64,000 nucleotides of DNA, taken from the IMG/VR virus record IMGVR_UViG_3300021375_000018, positions 1-64,000 of that record; one strand, 5' to 3'. The notes below the pieces were generated by a model that saw only the letters and a list, made by a program, of their open reading frames with translations, searched no databases and was not told where the DNA came from. How positions within the stretch are numbered: position 1 is the first letter of the stretch; every line of letters begins with the position of its first letter. The position numbers and the translations under genes were made by a program. The stretch comes from a virus. Of the stretch, positions 59,846 through 64,000 are shown piece after piece.

Positions 59846-61444
59846 ATGGATGCTTGGGCTTTAACAGATCATGGAAACGGCAACGGTCTTGCTCATGCTC
59901 ATTCACATGCTGTTAAAATGCAAAAGAAAGGTCAAAAGTTTAGACAAATCTACGGTGTTGAATTCTATTTTGTACCTTCTCTAGAACAATGGTCAAAAGA
60001 ATACTCAGATCATCGTCAAGCAGTCAAAGATGCAAAAACAGCAGCAGCTGCTGAAAAGAAATCAAAAGAAAAAGTTGATATCGATGCTGATGATGAAAGT
60101 GGTGGTTTAGTTATTGAAGACGAAGAAGAAACAAAGAAAATCGATATCCTTAAAGATGAATGGAAACGACGTTATCACCTTGTAGTCACTGCACGCAATA
60201 GAAAAGGCTTAAACAATCTTTTTACTCTTGTTAAGAAATCATATAAATATGGATTCTATCGATATCCTCGAATTGACTTTAAAATGTTAAAAGAACACGG
60301 TGAAGGTCTTCATGTATCAACAGCATGTTTAGGCGGACTTTTTAGCAATAGAATTCTAAGAGGTAATGCTCACAATAAATCACGTGATGAAATACAAAAA
60401 GATCTTCTAAACTTAACAGATAGATTTACAGACGCAGTTGGTTTAGAAAACTTTAAACTAGAACTACAATTTAACAAACTTAATAAGCAACACATTGTCA
60501 ATGATTATTTGATAGAACATCATAAGCTAACAGGTATTCCATTGATATCTACAGCAGACTCACACTATCCAACAAATGATAAATGGCAAGCAAGAGAACT
60601 ATACAAGAAACTTGGATGGTTAGGAAAAAAAGATGGAATGACTTTACCTACATTTGAAGATCTTAAATGTGAGTTATATCCAAAAAATGCACAACAAATG
60701 TGGGATGAGTTTTTAGAATCATATCCTCTATATGATTTCTATAAAGGTAACGAAGAACTAGTCAAAGAATCAATTGAAAGAACACATGATATTGTATGGG
60801 AAAACTTTGAAGATACATGGATCGATGTAGGTGCAAAACTACCTACGATATCAATTCCTAATAAAACGCCATTTCAGCACTTATGTGATTTAGTTAAAAG
60901 TGCTTTAATCAAAGAAGAACTTCATAGTAATAAAGAATACGTTGAACGCGCAAAGTATGAATTATCTGATATTAAATACTTAGGCCATGCAGCTTATTTT
61001 ATTACAATGTATGAGATCTTTAAAAAAGCTGAAACAAAGACTTTATTTGGAGCAGGACGTGGATCAGGTGCAGGTAGCTTAGTTAATTATCTTTTAGGTA
61101 TTACTCAAATTGATCCGATACCTTACAACTTACTTTGGAGCAGATTCTTAGGTAGACATAGATGTTTGGATGAAGACATATACATAATGTCTGAAAGTGG
61201 TAAAAAGAAACTTAAAGATGTTGTTGAAGGCGAAAAAGTATTAACACATACAGGACAATATCAAAGAATTCTTGACAAAGCTGTGACACAACATGACATG
61301 GCAATTGAAATAAAGTTTAATGGTCGCAATATTATTTGTTCTCCTAATCATAGATGGATTATTAATCGCGATGGCGCCGAAGTAGAAACGATGGCATGTC
61401 ACTTAAAAAAAGGTGACAAACTTATAAAAAATATACATACTTGA
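59846..61444 (+). CDS. dnaE: DNA polymerase III alpha subunit, N-terminal piece, ending in a split-intein N half
   Basis: 532 residues if started at ATG 59846 (AAGG upstream); the frame is open back to the TAG at 59774, and that part encodes DGLGYPADHINFVLSESQG. Residues 1-~220 are the PHP domain (ALTDHGNGNGLAHA); the H-x-H of its first motif lies before the TAG. The polymerase region follows, with TLFGAGRGSGAGSLVNYLLG and LLWSRFLGRHR. Then an intein begins at Cys440 (61163) and runs 93 residues to the stop. The catalytic PDIDTD is encoded on the next dnaE piece at 62342. This is the N-terminal exon of a fractured replicase gene. Confidence 0.85.
   Translation: MDAWALTDHGNGNGLAHAHSHAVKMQKKGQKFRQIYGVEFYFVPSLEQWSKEYSDHRQAVKDAKTAAAAEKKSKEKVDIDADDESGGLVIEDEEETKKIDILKDEWKRRYHLVVTARNRKGLNNLFTLVKKSYKYGFYRYPRIDFKMLKEHGEGLHVSTACLGGLFSNRILRGNAHNKSRDEIQKDLLNLTDRFTDAVGLENFKLELQFNKLNKQHIVNDYLIEHHKLTGIPLISTADSHYPTNDKWQARELYKKLGWLGKKDGMTLPTFEDLKCELYPKNAQQMWDEFLESYPLYDFYKGNEELVKESIERTHDIVWENFEDTWIDVGAKLPTISIPNKTPFQHLCDLVKSALIKEELHSNKEYVERAKYELSDIKYLGHAAYFITMYEIFKKAETKTLFGAGRGSGAGSLVNYLLGITQIDPIPYNLLWSRFLGRHRCLDEDIYIMSESGKKKLKDVVEGEKVLTHTGQYQRILDKAVTQHDMAIEIKFNGRNIICSPNHRWIINRDGAEVETMACHLKKGDKLIKNIHT
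61163..61441 (+). other. Split intein N half (DnaE intein 1)
   Basis: 93 codons after the extein residues RFLGRHR. Block A is CLDEDIYIMSESGKKKL with Cys1; block B is NIICSPNHRWIINRDG with the T/S-x-x-H-type SPNHRW. The sequence ends at a normal stop codon soon after GDKLIKNIH, with no endonuclease domain, as in known split inteins. Confidence 0.85.
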
Positions 61445-61482
61445 TATAGTTAATCCAAGAAAACATTTCCGGAGAAAGTTTT

Positions 61483-62406
61483 ATGGAAGAAAAAGAATAT
61501 CGAAAAAATATTAGCTGCAAAAACTGTAAGATAGAATTTATTGTAAGATTTAAAATGTCAGATCAAGGTTCTATTGCAAAGTGCAATAAACTATATTGTA
61601 GTAAATTATGCAAAAAAGAATATCTTAAAAAAAATGGTACAAGTAATTCTATAGAACTTGTGTGTAGATATTGCAAATGCACTTACTATAAGCCTGAATC
61701 ACTTTCAAAAAACTCAAAATTCTGTAGTAGAGTTTGCCAAAATAGAAGTTATGCCAGTAGAAACAAGAAAGAAAAAAAGAACATTAATTGTAAAAACTGC
61801 AATAAAACTTTTATTGTTATAGAAAACTCTAAAAGAAAGTACTGCAGTCATGAATGTAGTCATGCTGGACAAAAAGGCAAGACAAAAATATTTACATGTG
61901 CAGTCTGCAAGGAAGAAAAGCACATACTTGAAAATGACAATAGGATGTATTGTGGTAGAAATTGCCAGTATAAGGCACAGTCTTTAGGTTTAATTAAGAT
62001 TCCAACAAAAGGAAGATCAGGTTATAGAACTGATTTGCCTGATGATATGCGTTTTAAAAGTTCACTTGAAGCAGACTATGCAAGATTTTTAAAATATAAA
62101 AAAATAGACTTTAAATATGAAAGTAAGTGCTTTGAGCTTATTGACAAAGGTAAAATAAGAAGATATACACCAGACTTTTACATAGAAAAAGAAGGCTTAT
62201 ATGTTGAATTAAAAGCAGGTAGAAAAGACAAGAAATACTCTAAAAATTTAGAGTGCGTGCAATTAGTAAAAAATATTGGTTACAATATAAAAGTAATATA
62301 CATGTCGGAATTTTATGACATGCTTAAGAAAGAAAAATTATATGAGGAGATTCCAAACATTGAAAGACGCAACTACAAAAAGTCAAGACACCTTATACGA
62401 AATTGA
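61483..62406 (+). CDS. Free-standing zinc-finger PD-(D/E)XK homing endonuclease between intein halves
   Basis: 307 residues, GGAGAAAGTTTT before the ATG, 38 bases after the N-piece stop. Four zinc fingers of the C-x2-C...C-x3-C type span residues ~12-165 (CKNC, CRYC, CKNC, CAVC and their partners). The nuclease domain has SSLEADYARF (Glu196), YTPDFYIEKEGLYVELKAG (Pro230-Asp231, Glu242-x-Lys244) and a conserved end. It is homologous to the gene at 50134. Homing would spread the split intein into intein-free dnaE. Its 3' end overlaps the start of the next dnaE piece by about 65 bases. Confidence 0.82.
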   Translation: MEEKEYRKNISCKNCKIEFIVRFKMSDQGSIAKCNKLYCSKLCKKEYLKKNGTSNSIELVCRYCKCTYYKPESLSKNSKFCSRVCQNRSYASRNKKEKKNINCKNCNKTFIVIENSKRKYCSHECSHAGQKGKTKIFTCAVCKEEKHILENDNRMYCGRNCQYKAQSLGLIKIPTKGRSGYRTDLPDDMRFKSSLEADYARFLKYKKIDFKYESKCFELIDKGKIRRYTPDFYIEKEGLYVELKAGRKDKKYSKNLECVQLVKNIGYNIKVIYMSEFYDMLKKEKLYEEIPNIERRNYKKSRHLIRN

Positions 62407-64000
62407 AGAAATTAATTTTGTTCACTATACTCGAGATATGATTGATATTGAAGTAGAAGGTGATCACACTTTCTATATTTCAGAAAATCCTGACGCTGAT
62501 TTTGTTTTGACACATAATACAAGCTGGCCAGACATTGATACTGATGCAGGTGATAGAGATGAACTAATAAATGCTGCAAGAGAATTATATGGTAACGATG
62601 CTGTTATCCCAGTTTCAAACTTCAACACTCTTAAGCTTAAGTCTCTTGTCAAAGATATTGCAAAGTTTTATGATATTCCTTTTGACGAAGTCAATAAAGT
62701 CACAGGACCTTTACAAGAACAAGTCATGCAACTTGCTATGGATAAAAATCAAGAAAAGTCTGTATTTGTTTTAAAACATGAAGATTGTATGAAATATTCA
62801 GTTGAATATAATGAGTTTATGACAAAGTATCCAGAAGTTGCTGAACATGTTGAAACTCTGTTTATGCAAAACAGAGCTATTGGTAGACATGCTGGAGGTG
62901 TTATAATAGCAGATGCTGATAAGCTTGAACAATCAATGCCAATTGTTGGTGTTCGAGGTGAATTACAAACACCCTGGACTGAAGGTATGAACTTTAGAAA
63001 TCTTGAAGATAATGGCTTTCTTAAGTTTGATTTCTTAGGATTAACACTGCTTAAAGATGTAGAAAATTGTATTTATCGTATTCTTAAAAAGAAGGGTAAT
63101 GAAAATCCAACATTTTTAGATGCAAGATCTTTCTTTGACAAACATTTAAATTGTAGATACGTTAAACAAGATGATCTTAAAGTTTGGGAACACGTTTATA
63201 AAAATGGTAGATTTTGTGGAATATTTCAATTTACTGCTCCTGGCGCTAGAAATTTTGCAATAGAAGCTGAACCTGATTCTATTGAGGAATTGGCTGCGCT
63301 AACTGCGATTTATCGTCCGGGACCACTTAAAGCAAATGTCCATAAGAAATATGTTAAGGCTAAAAGAAATGTTGCAGACATCAAGTATGATCACCCTATC
63401 ATTGAAAAGATACTAGGCCCAACATACAACTATGTAGTATTTCAGGAACAATTTATGTTATTGGCTCAAGAGCTAAGTGGCTTTAATCCTGGTGAAGCTG
63501 ATAAACTTAGAAAAACATTAGTTAAAAAATCATTAGATACACTTCATTCTAAAGGATCAGAGAAAGCAATTGCTAGAGAAAAGTTTATAAAGGGTGCTAA
63601 AGAGTTGAACGACGTTCCCGAGCACATATCGTCTAAGTTATGGGCAGACATAGAAAACTTCGCGGTTTACGGCTTTAATAAAAGTTTACTGTTTAATACT
63701 TTAGTAGATACTTATGATTATAATGGAAATTATTTAGAAACAAAGGAGATTAAAGATGTTATTCCTGGGGTTTATGTTAAGTCAAGAGACGAAGAAACAA
63801 AAGAAGATATCTTTACACAAGTATTGGCAAATCATGATCATGGAGAAGTGCCAACTTTTAAGATTACATTGGAGGATGGACAAAGTGTTGAATGTACAAT
63901 GCATCATAAGTTTAGAGTTGAAGATGGAAGGATGTTGCCGCTATGGTACATAATACAAGAAGATCTTTCGATTGTGTGTGTGGAAAAAGTTTTGCAAACA
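62342..64000 (+). CDS. dnaE: DNA polymerase III alpha subunit, middle piece: intein C half, palm region, start of a second intein (partial)
   Basis: Open to the right edge. Start candidates in frame are ATG 62342, ATG 62315 and TTG 62360; the TTG has AGGAGA 9 bases upstream (62345-62350). The intein C half ends ...FVLTHN (Asn at 62516-62518), then the extein resumes at Thr with TSWPDIDTDAGDRDEL, bearing two catalytic aspartates. Further landmarks are AIGRHAGGVIIADADKLEQS, FLGLTLLKDVE, AIYRPGPLKANVHKKYV and FNPGEADKLRKTLVKKS. After FAVYGFNK a second intein starts at Ser (63683). This piece carries the polymerase active site. Confidence 0.85.
   Translation, partial: MRRFQTLKDATTKSQDTLYEIEEINFVHYTRDMIDIEVEGDHTFYISENPDADFVLTHNTSWPDIDTDAGDRDELINAARELYGNDAVIPVSNFNTLKLKSLVKDIAKFYDIPFDEVNKVTGPLQEQVMQLAMDKNQEKSVFVLKHEDCMKYSVEYNEFMTKYPEVAEHVETLFMQNRAIGRHAGGVIIADADKLEQSMPIVGVRGELQTPWTEGMNFRNLEDNGFLKFDFLGLTLLKDVENCIYRILKKKGNENPTFLDARSFFDKHLNCRYVKQDDLKVWEHVYKNGRFCGIFQFTAPGARNFAIEAEPDSIEELAALTAIYRPGPLKANVHKKYVKAKRNVADIKYDHPIIEKILGPTYNYVVFQEQFMLLAQELSGFNPGEADKLRKTLVKKSLDTLHSKGSEKAIAREKFIKGAKELNDVPEHISSKLWADIENFAVYGFNKSLLFNTLVDTYDYNGNYLETKEIKDVIPGVYVKSRDEETKEDIFTQVLANHDHGEVPTFKITLEDGQSVECTMHHKFRVEDGRMLPLWYIIQEDLSIVCVEKVLQT
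62360..62518 (+). other. Split intein C half (DnaE intein 1)
   Basis: About 53 codons from TTG 62360 (59 from ATG 62342). Block F is MIDIEVEGDHTFYI and block G is FVLTHN followed by Thr as the +1 nucleophile. Only the last ~40 residues look conserved, the usual size of an intein C half. Confidence 0.82.
63683..64000 (+). other. Second DnaE intein, N-terminal part (partial)
   Basis: Inserted between K and the S-H-A-A-A-Y expected in the conserved Pol III alpha segment FxVYGFNKSHAAAY. Block A is SLLFNTLVDTYDYNG, beginning with Ser1 rather than Cys. Block B is GQSVECTMHHKFRVEDG with T-x-x-H. Continues past the window. Confidence 0.78.

Noticed and set aside
62571-62774. 67-codon frame within the dnaE middle piece
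   Set aside because: It is an out-of-frame shadow; the real frame, open from 62342 to the window edge, encodes conserved Pol III alpha motifs.
1-64000. tRNA genes
   Set aside because: No stretch with a convincing T-arm (GGTTCGAATCC-like) plus acceptor pairing was noticed by eye; a covariance-model scan would be needed to exclude divergent ones.

Overview
The window is an AT-rich segment of a tailed, contractile-tail bacteriophage genome distantly related to T4. The evidence is a T4-ordered virion block (neck, proximal tail completion, sheath, tube, baseplate hub), a gp32-type single-strand binding protein, a RecA/UvsX recombinase, a FEN-type 5' nuclease, a gp41-type helicase, and a large nucleotide-metabolism set. 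No bacterial housekeeping, rRNA or tRNA genes were seen. The host cannot be determined; marine phages often carry several of these families (ThyX, NrdAB, ClpP, UV endonuclease), which is suggestive only.

Layout. 1-1.5 kb: edge of a repeat-containing lipoprotein and three small membrane/coiled-coil proteins, a possible envelope/lysis cluster. 1.5-29.7 kb: virion genes on the plus strand: small head proteins, neck proteins, three paralogous giant sheath-like proteins with one tube protein, a gp26-like hub protein, a tape-measure candidate, and large baseplate hub proteins. 29.7-39.8 kb: replication and DNA precursors: mini Pol I, HD protein, gp32, UvsX, 5' nuclease, helicase, dUTPase, NrdA, NrdB, thioredoxin. 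39.8-48.9 kb: ClpP, amidase, three minus-strand fibre paralogues, ThyX, MazG/HAD proteins, a second divergent ThyX, a deoxyribosyltransferase and an epimerase.

48.9-59.6 kb is the accessory hot spot. Most genes there run on the minus strand and many begin with a related short N-terminal segment, MSKLxRxEFKELLTEW, followed by an (I/L)-x-E site at residues 21-24. A second group of small lysine-rich proteins has other short acidic, (I/L)xE-containing N-termini. This resembles T4 capsid-targeting sequences cut by the prohead protease. I infer a bank of internal head proteins packaged and perhaps injected with the DNA. Three of them lie among three partial copies of the dnaE promoter plus its first ~20 codons, so cargo genes seem to have been inserted repeatedly at codon ~20 of dnaE, each time regenerating the dnaE 5' end.

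59.6-64 kb: a DNA polymerase III alpha gene (dnaE) in pieces. Its first codons are a synonymously rewritten copy, interrupted by an in-frame TAG inside a 14-bp palindrome and an 18-bp stem. The gene is then cut by a split intein whose halves are separated by a free-standing zinc-finger PD-(D/E)XK endonuclease gene, and a second intein begins just before the right edge. A recurrent promoter, GTGTAA-N17-TATAAT, precedes the replication and metabolism genes and each dnaE leader copy.
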